In this document: piece after piece, positions 12,947 through 23,698 of the stretch | Position numbering within the stretch: the first letter of the stretch is position 1 | Layout of the letters: every line of letters begins with the position of its first letter | Assembly: GCA_949152475.1 (NCBI GenBank) | Contig: OX424563.1 | Coordinates: 25,827,001-25,891,000 of the forward strand | Reading direction: 5' to 3' | Source: Terebella lapidaria | Taxonomy: Eukaryota > Annelida > Polychaeta > Terebellida > Terebellidae | Length of the DNA: 64,000 nucleotides | Notes under the pieces: generated by a model | Seen by the model: the letters and a program-made list of their open reading frames with translations, nothing else | Databases searched by the model: none | Told to the model about the DNA's origin: nothing | Made by a program: the position numbers and the translations under genes

Positions 12947-13489
12947 TTATTTGTCCACACTCTTCCAGGTCGCCGACAACTGTTGAGATTTGGGATCCAT
13001 CATCTGTAGCAGGTTCGTGCCGATGATGAATGGGACCCGTGAGTTGTAGAGTGTGTCCTTAACAACCACAGTCGGTGTTGGGATGACTGACAGACACTGA
13101 TACTCCGAAGACATGACTCCAATGTCGAGTTCGAAAACTCCATGAAATCCAATTGATTCTCCGGATGCACCGTGAATCTCCACAAAGTCCTCGATGGGAT
13201 CGATGGCGAGATCCGGAAAGTGACGTTGGACGAAGGAGGAGCAGACGGAGGTGATCTGGGATCCCGTGTCCAGTAGACCCAAGCACTGCACGTCGTTCAC
13301 AGCCAGGTTGACTTCGTTGGCGAGACCAACTAGAGGGACAGCAGCGTCGGGTCGGCAGGTTGACTTCGTGGTGGTCGTGATAGATGACGTGATGGGGTTA
13401 TCATCCTTGGGACAGCTCGCTTTACAGCCCTGAAGGCGAGCCTTTACTCGTTTAAAGAATGTCCTTTGGAGTGAAAACGAGCATGACAC
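12947..13489 (-). CDS. Retropepsin-like protease domain of element C, -1 frame to gag
   Basis: About 180 codons in the -1 frame relative to the upstream gag-zinc-knuckle frame. The active-site motif is LGLLDTGSQIT (about residues 70-80), followed by a hydrophobic flap region and FIIGTNLLQ near the C-terminus (about 160), which matches the ILG/IIG motif of retropepsins. This frame has no ATG before its start. It overlaps the end of the gag frame exactly over a TTTAAAC site, so it is expected to be translated as a Gag-Pro fusion by frameshifting. It stops shortly after the protease. Nothing like reverse transcriptase follows, and the next sequence is non-coding. In intact Ty3/gypsy elements RT would come directly after. 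Confidence 0.8.
   Translation of the reverse strand: MSCSFSLQRTFFKRVKARLQGCKASCPKDDNPITSSITTTTKSTCRPDAAVPLVGLANEVNLAVNDVQCLGLLDTGSQITSVCSSFVQRHFPDLAIDPIEDFVEIHGASGESIGFHGVFELDIGVMSSEYQCLSVIPTPTVVVKDTLYNSRVPFIIGTNLLQMMDPKSQQLSATWKSVDK
13415..13456 (-). promoter_or_regulatory. Predicted -1 ribosomal frameshift signal
   Basis: On the minus strand, the heptamer T TTA AAC (13456-13450) is in register with the gag frame and lies two codons before its TAA stop (13446-13444). Eight bases later GCTCGC (13441-13436) can pair with GCGAGC (13420-13415). The loop includes GGG, which could pair with a CCC just downstream. Slippery site, spacer and stem match the known pattern for viral and retroelement -1 frameshifting. 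The shift leads directly into the protease frame. Confidence 0.75.
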
Positions 13490-14706
13490 TTCTCGACGTC
13501 ATGGCCACGTCGTCCGCAACAAGTGCACTGCACCCTCGTCTTAGCTGACTTGTTCCGAGGTCGAGTGTGGTTGAGAGCTGGCTGAGGGTCGATCCAGAGA
13601 CGAAACCTTGTCAGTCAGTTTGGACAGATCTGGATCTGTTGGACCTTCTGGGTCACGGCCTTCTTGTCTCTCCGTTCTTGCTCAAGGATCCGCAGTGCCC
13701 GGAAGATGACATCGTATGACTGGCCGGAATCGAAGCGATGACGACTGGCATCCTTCAGCTTCTCGTCGGTGAGTCCCATCCAGAACTGAGTCCGGAGCTT
13801 GCCAGCAACTTCTGACGGGTGGATGGCTCCTCGCTCTTGAAGCTGGCTCAGGATTTCCTCCAGTCGACAGCCCCAAGCGGACACCCTTTCCGAGGGCCTT
13901 TGGGTGGCGCTGTAAAAGGATCCTAGGAGTTGTTCCGGTGGTAGGACGTTGCCAAAGGTGACATCGAACTTCTTCAGGACATCCTGTACTGACACCTGTT
14001 CACCCAGATATCTGAGTACCTCGGCGGCGGTTCCACGGACGGAGCGACGGATTCCAAGAAGTATGGACGAAGCGGTCTTCCCGGAGTTCATCAGGCACTT
14101 GACTTCGTACTTCCACTGGGAGTAGCTGACTTCCCCTTTCGCCTCATCTCCGGAGAAGATTGGACACTTGGTGTACGAAGGATGATCCTCCAACATCCGG
14201 GTAGCCATGGCAACAGGTCCAGGGTCATTGGCAGTCGACAAGTTGGGACTGACGGTTGTGGCAGGCTCAGTCTTGACAGACTCCAACTTGATGGGTTCCG
14301 TCCTCACGGATGATGGGCCAAGTTGACTGATCAGGTCCTGCAGCAGAGTTGGAGACAACAATTTCAGTTGACGAAGTAAGGCCAGGGTTGACTCCTTGTC
14401 ACCAGATGGCTCCTTGGATGGATCCAGGTTCGTGAGAGCTGGTTCGTGTACGGGCTGAGCTGCGATGACCTGTATGGTGTTGTCGGCAAATGCTTCACTT
14501 CCATCATGCTGCCTTACAGCTTTCATCACCGTGCGGCCATCCTGAAATCTGATGAAGGCAGAACCATTGGGTCGACTTGTCAGTGGATCCTGAAGGATGA
14601 AGATCCCGTCCAAGTCCCCATCGGGCTCGAACAAATCCCGAAGATCAGCACGGCTGACAGTGACAGGAAGCCCCGAGACGAGGATGGTCCGCTGATGTAG
14701 AGCCAT
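13444..14706 (-). CDS. RRM-containing PNMA/Gag-like protein of element C
   Basis: The chosen start is ATG 14706 (MALHQRTILVSGLP). An upstream in-frame ATG at 14817 would add a hydrophobic 37-residue leader that looks like translated 5' UTR. Residues about 8-80 form an RRM with RNP2-like ILVSGLP and RNP1-like GSAFIRF. A linker follows, then a Gag capsid-like helical region (about 215-350, around VRGTAAEVLRYLGEQVSVQD) as in PNMA and Ty3/gypsy Gag. TGA at 13617-13615 (context AAC TGA CTG) interrupts the frame. It then continues through a CCHC knuckle (CTCCGRRGHDVEKC) to TAA at 13446-13444. RRM plus Gag is the PNMA layout. The TGA is either a mutation or a read-through codon. The open frames argue for constraint until fairly recently. 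Confidence 0.78.
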
Positions 14707-15318
14707 TGTTGAGCAGACAAAACGTCGAACAACAAAACAGGATGTGCAGCAAAAAAAACCCCAAAATACCAGCTGGAATGTAAACAAGAATACGAGAAGG
14801 AACAAAATATTATTCAATCAGATTCGCTCAATCACAGTCACACAGGTACAGTGGATGTGTAAATACTCACCAATGACCAAGTATCAAAACACATCTAAGT
14901 CTGGAAAATTATTGTCTACCTGTGTACCAATAGATTACCTGGCTGTAATCTAACTCCAAAGGGAATTGAGATCTTTCAAATTATTAACTCATAATACTAA
15001 GTCCATGTAACTCGGGATGGCCAAGAAAAAAAAAATAATTCGAAAACAGAATTTAGTTACAGATGAAATTATTTTCTTAGTATGGGGTGTAAACACCTGA
15101 ATTAACAAAGTTAAATAATTGCTAACCCAAATTAATTCTAACCTAACTATGATGTAAGTGGATACTACACTACAGGGTTATAATAACTTGATAACTTAGC
15201 TAACACTTAATTGATAAAATTACTACTAAATAGATACTAATAATGTAACTATGTTTTATAATAACGAACCCTAAGTATGATTTATAATAATGAACACTAA
15301 TTTAAATATCAAATATTT

Positions 15319-17183
15319 GTCCACACCATAACGACAAACTGTCAGCACCATCACTCATCGTATATGTTGACACATTACCAACTTATACATGTTAAATGTG
15401 ATGTCTAACGCACATAAAACAAGTGGAAATATTGGAAGAACGTTTTGAAAACGCCATAGATGACATAATAATTCATTGCACACTGTTGGGCATACCTACA
15501 GAAAATGCTGTCAACACCATTACGAAAATGTGTCAGCACCATCACAAATTGTAACAACTGAAATTATTTCAACAGAAATGTCTTCAAATGTAAGGTATGA
15601 AGCGCAGAAAAAAACACAACACTACAGGCAAACGATTAAGATATCACAATTGCCAAAATAGTATATTCGTGATGTTCATTTCACTTTGTTGAAAATGTCT
15701 GTTAAAACATTGTCAACACCATTACGAAATCTGTCAACACCGTCACCATTTGTTGCATATTGCTATGTTCTGTGCATGTATGTTCAAAATGTAATGCGTA
15801 ACGAATCTAAACCAAGTAGAATAACGTAGATGAACTTGTCGAATATGCCGTAATTGGCAAAGATTATTCGTTGTAGTATGTTGGAAGACATGAATATATG
15901 TCAACACCATTACCAAGTTCGTCAGCACCATCACAGATTATAGAGCTTCACACATTTTTCGACAGCTTATTTTCTTCAGTGTAAGGTGTGACACAAAACA
16001 AACGAATTTAACATAAAATACAAACAACTTCAAGTTATAATTGACGAATAATATTCAGTTTACTCTGTTAGGAAGATTGATTAAATTAATTGTATCAGCA
16101 CCATAACACAATTCTGTCAACACCATCACAAATGGACATTTTAGCACATAATTATTCACAGGTACATTATGACGTTACTATTCGAAACAAAAATACCATG
16201 GACCATGTTAATAAATGTGCTACTATACTTCCCAGCGGAGGTGGGATATCCATATCACTCTGTTACATGATATATACCATCTTTGTCAACACCCATCACG
16301 AATTTCAGTCAGCACCATCACTTTTCAAGGTTACGGAACTGACACGTCATAGTGCTGACATTTTAAGCATATTTTGCGGCCTCAACCTGGCAAATACCAC
16401 CCAATTATCGCCCATGTGTGTGTTAGACAATAGGGCCATGCCTACCTTATCACTCACACATAACATTTGCTCTAGGCATATATCATTTTTGGGGTAGCTC
16501 TGTTACAGGAACTGACAGGTATTGATTCGAGAATACATTTGGAGTTTATTAACGAAGCATTTTTCACAATTTGCCATGCCGTACTTACAAAGTCAAATCG
16601 CCTCCATGTGGCACGTGCCCTTGGCCCCCTAGCGAGTCACCACAGAACTGGTTAGGCTTCGTCCATTAGGGCAGTGTACAGTAATTCCCTCAGCCAATCA
16701 GCGAGCGTTCACCTCACTTAGGCAATTTAAAGGGAAACTGTTGTTAAACATCGCCTCATATATTTTTTAGGCCAGACTTCTGGACGAGTGTATATTCACC
16801 TGAAAGAACGCAGTGCTGGGATATAATGACCCGGTTTTCAAGGCAGTATCTTGTTGGCGTTCTTCTCAGGAGCTGGGGAATCAAAGGGGTTTTGCATGGG
16901 CATCAGTACCCATAATTTTGGGTATTTTCACCCCGGGTCCATTCAAGGCAGAATAGCGAAAAATCCCATGTGTCGTCAAATATATTCATGCTTACCACGC
17001 GATGCCCAATACGTTGAGGGATAAAACTAGCATAGTGGTTAGGCTGGGATTTTTTTTTAGGAAGGTGTTATGGACCGTCAAAGTAAGATCATTTAACATT
17101 GAGTTGAATGGCCAATATAATTAATATACAGTAGCCATTATATATTCAGGAGGGGGTGATTGTAAAACGTGACGGTGCTGACG
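15319..17183 (-). repeat. Right subterminal motif array of element C
   Basis: Pairs of TGTCAACACCATTAC and TGTCAGCACCATCAC, 21-22 bp apart, begin at 15319, 15509, 15711, 15899, about 16093 and 16284, giving steps of 190, 202, 188, 194 and 191 bp. A single copy at 17169-17183 (GTGACGGTGCTGACG) faces the other way, matching the outer inverted copy at the left end. The DNA between pairs is not obviously repeated, so this is a spaced motif array and not an ordinary satellite. Confidence 0.88.
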
Positions 17184-17993
17184 AAGATACTGGGACAACT
17201 TTCAAACCATTTGTTAACGCATTGAACTTATTTATTTTAGGTCCAATGATGCATTCATTGATTGACAGACATCATATACATGAAATATCGCGAAGGTATA
17301 TTTTTAAAGTAATGATAACGTCATATCAGCATATGAAGAAACATGAGCAACCGCATTTTGGACAAGGGAAAAATGGACCCCCCGGTGTGTTCATTATTGT
17401 TTTTTCAGAGAAATAAGTGATGAAATGTATGCTCGAGTGGTTCACTATTACGATGAATATCTAGTGGTGTCACAGAAGTAAAAGAATTAAGGAAATATGT
17501 TGATAAAACGATATTATTACACTTTTAAAGTTGTGGACACAAAATCGACCGCAATTTGATATTCACCCAAATACCGAGGTCACATTCTGTGTGGCCGGAG
17601 TTGTGTGTGAGAGACTGAGCACGACAGGTGAGCTCAGTCATGTGCTCCTTGTCTCTGGGGCCCGGGCAGGGGAGAGACAGTTGCTGACTCGGGGCGCAAG
17701 CCCTGTGGATCGCCAGTCTCTTCCCACCCGGGATGGTGCGACACAGGCTCTGGCAGACTGTCGGGCTGATCCAGAGTTCTATCTCTGCGTCAGTGCCGTC
17801 GGCGAGGCCGGCCAGCAACATGCCCACGTGTACGGGTTCCGTGGTGCCGCTCCCATGGCATCTCGGGCTCTACACACGGCTACATTGCCATAAGTTAACT
17901 GTGTAATATGCATGTTGTAGATAAGGTGATGTGTTATGATGTGATGCCCGTAGGGTATCACCCGGCGCCCTGTACTGGGCGTCCGGACGTTAC

Positions 17994-18189
17994 AATTACA
18001 TATCTTGATAAATAATCAGCATTAACAAATATATGACAAGCTTATCGAAGCAGAAACGATTTACAAATTTCTAGGTCCTAAAATTCATAGTTACGTGAAA
18101 TCTGCCATATATCCAAGGAGGTATGATGGCTATGGACCGGTACGATTTTCCTTATAAAATGGAGGATGAAGGTACTATATCTATATTGT
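17994..18189. other. Flank of element A, no gene seen
   Basis: AT-rich sequence following the LTR end at 17993. No feature is supported in it. Confidence 0.5.
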
Positions 18190-18226
18190 TACCCTCGCCC
18201 CCTTGGGGGGGGGGGGGGCGAGGGTA
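18190..18226. repeat. CCCTCGCCCCC / GGGGGCGAGGG hairpin
   Basis: TACCCTCGCCCCC is followed after a few bases by a G-run and GGGCGAGGGTA, forming a GC-rich stem at the start of the 340-bp tandem repeat region. Confidence 0.7.
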
Positions 18227-18239
18227 TTGCATTTGGTTT

Positions 18240-21130
18240 TGTCTGTCTGTTTGTCTGTCTGTCCGCGCGCATAACTCGGAAATAAATGGTCCGATCGATG
18301 TGAAATTTATAGAGATGAAGCGGTATGCCAGTGGCTCGGTCCTCCTCAAACTTTGTCAAATCGGATAAAAACTACGGTGCCCGTGATAGGACATGATGAA
18401 AAAAAACCTACTTCGTTCGTACGAAGTACTAAGTCGTTTGCATGAAGTACTGAGTCGTTTGCACGAAGTACTACTTCGTTTGCACCGTAAAAAACGGTTA
18501 CCATGGCAATGGAAAACGTGAAAATCACATAATTGACTCTAACTCCGGTTCTACTTGATATTAATTTTTCCAACTATTTTTGTATTTTTCTATGGCCAAT
18601 TCCTGATCGTATGGTGTACGGCCGATGGTCGTACGACGAAAACTCTCCATTATCGCCCGATGTCGAAAAATTGGGGATTCACGATTTCGATTATTTTTTA
18701 TCAGCCGCTTTTCTGTGCAAGTGTCTGCGCTTATAACTCAAAGACATACAGTCCAATCAATCTTAAATTTATTGAACTGAAGCACTATGCTAGTGGCTCG
18801 ATTTCCTTCAAATATTGTCAAAATCGAAAGAAAACGGTTGCCATGGCAACGGAAAAACTTAGAATCTCATAATCGGCTATAACTCTGATTCTACTTGATA
18901 TTGTTTTTTCCAACTATTTTTCTATTTTTCTATAGCCAATTCCCGATCGTATGGTGTACGGCCGATGGTCGTACGACGAAAACTCTCCATTATCGCCCAA
19001 TGTCGAAAAATTGGGGGTTCACGATTTCGGTTATTTTTTATCAGCGGCTTTTCTGTGCAAGTGTCTGCGCTTATATTAACTCAAAGACAAACTGTCCAAT
19101 CGATCTTAAATTTATTGAACTGAAGCGCTAAACGACGAAAACTCTCCATTATCGCTCGATGTCGAAAAATTGGGGGTTCACGATTTCGGTTATTTTTTAT
19201 CAGCGGCTTTTCTGTGCAAGTGTCTGCGCTTATAACTCAAAGACATACAGACCAATCGATCTGAAATTTATTGAACTGAAGCGCTATGTTAGTGGTTCGG
19301 TCTCCTTCAAATGTTGTCAAAGTCGAATGAAAACGGTTGCCATGGCAACGGAAAAAGGTAAAACCACATAATCGGCTATAACTCCGGTTCTACTTATTAT
19401 TATTTTTTTCAACTATTTTTATATTTTTCTATATCCAATACCCGATCGTATGGTGTACGGCCGATGGTCGTACAACGAAAACTCTCCATTATCGCTCGAT
19501 GTCGAAAAATTGGGGGTTCACGATTTCGGTTATTAGGTTACCGGACCTATGGTCTGATAACCTATTGCCATGGCGTTGCGTCCGTCGTCCGGCGTCCATC
19601 GTCCGGCGTCCGTCCGTCCGTCAACAATTTTATCTTTAAAGTTTATGTTCGGTTTTTTCTCAAATTGTGCACAAAAATGCCTAAAAATATTTCGAGAGGG
19701 AGGTATTTTTTAGTTTTTTTATTTTCGCTTTTTTTCAAAATGGCGGCCGTTTTCGTTGAAAAATGGCCAATTTTGGACTTTGGCGGCCATTTTCTCAAAA
19801 ACTGTCTGACCACTTTTGAGATTTTTGTTTCAAAAGATTCCTCTCATATACCCCTGTGATAAGTTTCATTGGCCTTGAATCGCCGGTCTGCGTGTGGCAG
19901 CCATTTTGATTTTTTCGACAGGTCCCAAATGGGACTTTCCCATGTTAAATTCTCCTATGCTTTATAATGGGAACCATTTTTCCTGATATCTCACTTAATA
20001 TTGAGATTAGAGATTAGGAGTCAATTGTGTACATATAGGAAATGATATGTGCCAAATATTCTCGTGACCTTGAATTTGACCTCTTACTTCAATTTCAAGG
20101 CCAGAGCACAAAATGGCTAATATCTCGCTTAACATCAAAGGTCAAATTCAAGGTCATGAAAATATTCAGCATGTATGACTTCCTGTATGTCCACAATTGA
20201 TTCCTAAGCTGTAAAGTCGATAATAAGCGAGATATTAACCATTTTGTGCTTTGACCTTGAAAAACAGGTCAAAGGTCAAATTCAAGGTCACGGAAATATT
20301 CAGAATATATCACTTCCCATATGTCCACAATTGATTCCTAAGCTGTAAAGTCGATGTTAAGCGAGATATTAGCCATATTGTGCTCTGACCTTGAAAATGA
20401 GGTCAGAGGTCAAATTCAAGGTGACGAGAATATTTGACACATATCATTTCCTATATGTACACAATTGACCCTAATCTCTAATCTCAATATTAAGTGAGAT
20501 ATCAGGAAAAATGGTTCCCATTATAAAGCATAGGAGAATTTAACATGGGAAAGTCCCATTTGGGACCTGTCGAAAAAATCAAAATGGCTGCCACACACAG
20601 ACCGGCGATTCAAGGCCAATGAAACTTATATACGTCACAGGGGTATATGAGAGGAATCTTTTGAAACAAAAATCTCAAAAGGGGTCAGACAGTTTTTGAG
20701 AAAATGGCCGCCAAAATCCAAAATTGGCCATTTTTCGACGAAAACGGCCGCCATTTTGAAAAAAATGCAAAAATTAAAAAAATAAAAAATACCACCCTCT
20801 CGAAATATTTTTAGGCATTTTTGTGCAAAATTTGAGAAAAAATCGATCGTAAACTTTGAAGATAAAATTGTTGACGGACGGACGCCGGACGACGGACGGA
20901 AGACGGACGCAACGCCATGGCAATAGGTTATCGGACCATAGGTCCGGTAACCTAAAAATATATATTGTCCGGTAACCTTTCTTAGCCCTTGGGCTAATTT
21001 TTTTATCAGCAGCTTTTCTGTGCAAGTGTCTGTGCTTATAACTCAATGCTTATAACTTCTTTGGCCAATTCCCAATCATATGGTGTACGGCCGATGGTCA
21101 TACGACGAAGATTCTCTATTTTTGCCCGAT
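18240..21130. repeat. 340-bp tandem repeat array interrupted by an R1 palindrome
   Basis: The phrase ATGGTGTACGGCCGATGGTC recurs near 18610, 18950, 19449 and 21080, with further partial units (for example 19139). Typical spacing is about 340 bp. Each fuller unit includes an X-box-like palindrome (GTTGCCATGGCAAC at 18837-18850 and 19336-19349). The array is broken at 19533/20999 by an R1 element. The host sequence 'cggttat...tttttatcagc' resumes after it, so R1 arrived later. Confidence 0.85.
19534..20998. mobile_element. R1 family copy: 1.46-kb near-perfect palindrome
   Basis: The arms 19534-20138 and 20352-20955 are reverse complements along their whole length (positions sum to about 40,490), with a spacer of tandem units. 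The outer tips read TTAGGTTACCGGACC / GGTCCGGTAACCTAA. The right side adds CTTAGCCCTTGGGCTAA. Arms include 'gactttcccatgttaaatt' and a Gly-poor AT-rich core. The spacer and inner arms contain units with AGGTCAAAGGTCA (20266-20278). There is no coding capacity. This looks like a non-autonomous fold-back element. Confidence 0.85.
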
Positions 21131-23389
21131 GTCGAAAAATTAGGGGTGACGATTTTAATACTTTTGAGTGTTCTGAACGAGATTCAATATCATATTGTGA
21201 AGCTAGTTTTCAATCGTTTTAACCCATTTTCGTTCAGGAGATATGCCTGGATAACATAAACAATACTGTGAAATGTCACAGCTCAATATTGAGCGACAAG
21301 GTCAAGGTCAAAGTAGTGATCAAAATCCCCCATTATCGCCCAGAGGTAGCAAGTGTATGGGTCATCAGCTGTAATCACTGATTTGTAATATTTCTAGTAG
21401 TGGTATTAAATTCCCAAACCACAGACTATATTCAGTAGAGTGTTGAATTTGTGAGAGCTGGCGATGTTTGGGTTGTCAGTATCAAGAATTCAGATAGAAT
21501 TCAAGATATAAAGAAGAACTCTATTTTTATTAACGAATATTTCCTCCCATGATTCTTTTATGGCCAATTCCCGATCATTTGATATGACCAATAATAATAC
21601 GACCAAAATCCCCGATTATCGACCAGGTCCAAATTGCAAGGGTGATTTAGTAACTGAATCTGGAAGGGCGAGGGTCTGCAATCTCTGATTGTCTCGTTTA
21701 TTTTTAAATCACCGTTTTCTGCTCAAAATGCACAGGTGATTGTGTAGAAAGGCCCTTTCTTAGTTTGTATGCTTGTAGGACAACCATTTCCCTTCATACA
21801 TTTAAGTTAAGCTTTCACTGGACGGAAGCACAAAAGAATGAATCGGCCCTTTCTGTGCCTTTATCTTGGCGCTTGTTTCTCGAGGTATTCGCAAGGTGTC
21901 GGTCAAGTGCTCATCGTAAACGATCTATTCCTACAGCTTATGTTGATTTTTCAATATTTTATAAGTCATATACAAACAATACTCTTGTTTGATTGTTACA
22001 TAGAATGTGCGGCGAAAATGAAAAACTCCAATGGACAACAGTTCTTGGATGACAGATAGCAAGTTACGATGAGAGCGTTATGATTTTTAATAAGAATTTC
22101 GTCTTAGGCGCTCCATAGGTTTTCCCAAGTTTACACGACTTCCGGGCACAGATCAACGCCATGAACACTGAAACGAACGGTTCTCGAAAATATATGTAAA
22201 ATACTAGTGGCTTTCCACACACATGAACACGTTCATGATATACTGACGTACATATGATACATATTTTATATTCGTATTAATCATAACACGCTTGTTAATT
22301 TCCTCTCACATAGGACACGATTACGATCGCTGTAAAACAGTGTGCATTCCGATCTCAATCGGTGCAACCACTGTCCGGAAGTGTAAATTAACTGCGGAAC
22401 AGCGGAACTAGTGCGCCGTTCTGTGATACAATAGTACGGCCTGACGGTCGCACAACAAGGCTTTCACATATTACATTTATTTTTAATATATTAAAATATT
22501 TTAATATATTAAAATATATTAAATATATGATATTTAATATGGAAATATATTTTCCAGCAAAACATTACATTGGGAGTTTATATGATTCCTATTGGAGCTA
22601 ATGTGACCTAGAAGGAGTATTAACCCTATAGGGGTGTGATATCTGGCTATGAATAGATAGTGATATCACGTCTCTTGTATCAGTGCATTATCTCATACAT
22701 AATGATCATAGTTAAGACACAGTTTCACTATTATTTTTTGTTGGAAAATACTTGTTTGAAATGTTTCAATCCCCGAAAAAATCTAGTATACGGATGTCCT
22801 CCCCAATTCCCCAAACTGTTATACATCAGTGCTGGAATTGTCTTCCGAATGAGATTATCATTGGGAACACCAAGTATTGTATCAGTATGTAATTTTCTTG
22901 TTCTCTACCCAAGACATGCACATCTGGGGGTGAATTTCCTATCGAGGCACACATGCTATATAACCCAAACGGATGTGAAATATGAAGAATACTATTATAA
23001 TCTACTCGTGAGATGACAAATTTGCTTTGCGGTCTATCCGTCGGAGTGTTTGACCTCAGAAATGAAAAAAAAGACGAACGATTGTGATGTTGAGGTTCAG
23101 TTTTATTATTCTTATATGACACCGTTAAGATGTCCTACAGAGATCCTACTGATATTTCCCGGTGAACGTGAATTCTCCACCTGTCCAAACATTTGCGTCG
23201 ATGGTCGACTCGGTGTCACACAGAGCGGTGCAAATGAGCAAAACAAATTCTAACTGCTGCTCTAACTCGATATCATAGCTGTCTGTTCCAGGAGCATCAG
23301 AACACGTGGTATCGAGCTAAGATTTATGGAATAAAATCGTATAAAAAGCATGATTATTAAATGCAAGAAGATTATTTATGGTTTCTTCA
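21131..23389. other. AT-rich sequence, no gene recognised
   Basis: It contains an extremely AT-rich palindromic run (22485-22545, TATATTAAAATATTTTAATA and similar). The open frames are short and lack domains. It lies beyond the 3' end of the minus-strand EGF gene. Confidence 0.5.
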
Positions 23390-23395
23390 TTTATT
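23390..23395 (-). terminator. Polyadenylation signal AATAAA for the EGF-domain gene
   Basis: AATAAA on the minus strand lies 38 bases past the stop codon of the terminal exon (23433), a normal position for a poly(A) signal. Confidence 0.55.
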
Positions 23396-23432
23396 TATGT
23401 CATTACATTGCTCATAAATAACCTGAATATAG

Positions 23433-23698
23433 TTAAAAGAGAGATAGTATAAAGAAAATATACATGATTTCCAGAGGTTTTAAATCTACACTGCGCACCT
23501 CCCCACTAAGATGCCCTGCATCTAAGGTGTCCACCACGAACGATCCGCACGAATGACCGTGCGAAATAATGATACCCTCAATTGTAACTCTCGTTGAGAA
23601 ATTGTATCCGATGTAGTGCCCTCTAGAAAAATCGATGTCGACACATCCATCTATTATAGGCATCGCCGAACAGCCAATTGTCTCGAGCACAACGCTTT
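23433..23698 (-). CDS. Terminal exon of the secreted EGF-domain gene
   Basis: The acceptor TTTTTTTGCAG is followed by AA AGC GTT GTG, so the exon starts in phase 1 like the other exons of this gene. It encodes 87 residues and stop TAA. They include four cysteines and several glycines, with no domain that I recognise, and end in the hydrophobic tail MYIFFILSLF. The intron end (gttgttttttttgcag) and first codons (GA-A/SVV.E) closely resemble those of the EGF exon at 28737, suggesting exon duplication. The hydrophobic C-terminus could be a weak anchor signal. That is speculation. Confidence 0.55.

Larger units (their letters stand above)
10699..17568. mobile_element. Element C: 6.9-kb TIR element carrying a Gag-protease gene
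   Basis: The left end (GGGTGGATATCAAATTGG, continuing to 10731) and the inverted right end (from 17568 inward) match at 28 of 33 positions. AAAT is duplicated at 10695-10698 and 17569-17572. The uninterrupted target is visible in element A's 5' LTR, so the boundaries are exact. Inside are inward-facing arrays of paired motifs (10880-11663 and 15319-17183), a mariner-like hairpin element and one recognisable gene cluster, an RRM/PNMA-like gag plus protease on the minus strand. I see no transposase, reverse transcriptase or integrase. A 4-bp duplication occurs in several DNA-transposon superfamilies (for example Chapaev, Sola, Ginger). The superfamily cannot be assigned. Confidence 0.9.
1095..17993 (+). 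mobile_element. Element A: degenerate Ty3/gypsy LTR retrotransposon
   Basis: The order is truncated 5' LTR, tRNA-His-type primer-binding site, gag, pol (protease, reverse transcriptase, RNase H, integrase), a 2.3-kb region without recognisable genes, polypurine tract and 3' LTR. The 3' LTR is split by element C. Without C the element is about 10 kb. Broken frames in gag and pol, LTRs that differ in length and a missing LTR start show an old, inactive copy. Integrase follows RNase H, the Ty3/gypsy order. No chromodomain is visible after the integrase. No target duplication can be scored because the left end is lost. Confidence 0.93.
10513..17993 (+). repeat. Element A 3' LTR, split by element C
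   Basis: The LTR sequence occupies 10513-10698 and resumes at 17569-17993, ending in CGTTACA as the 5' LTR does. The break falls in GCATAAAT|AAATACC, duplicating AAAT. Removing the insertion restores an LTR of roughly 610 bp. It lacks two blocks of about 45 and 50 bp that are present in the 5' LTR. Confidence 0.9.

Noticed and set aside
15319..16321. CRISPR-like regularly spaced repeats
   Set aside because: The spacing is about 193 bp, the motif is degenerate and paired, and the sequence is clearly eukaryotic.
17156..17416. Plus-strand 86-codon ORF and an antisense FPCPKCGCSC motif near the right end of element C
   Set aside because: The plus frame has no domain. The antisense cysteine motif is followed directly by a stop and no splice sites could be supported.
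20774..21046. Minus-strand ORF across the R1 tip
   Set aside because: It reads through the palindrome end and GACGG block. Similar frames at other R1 copies arise from the repeat itself.
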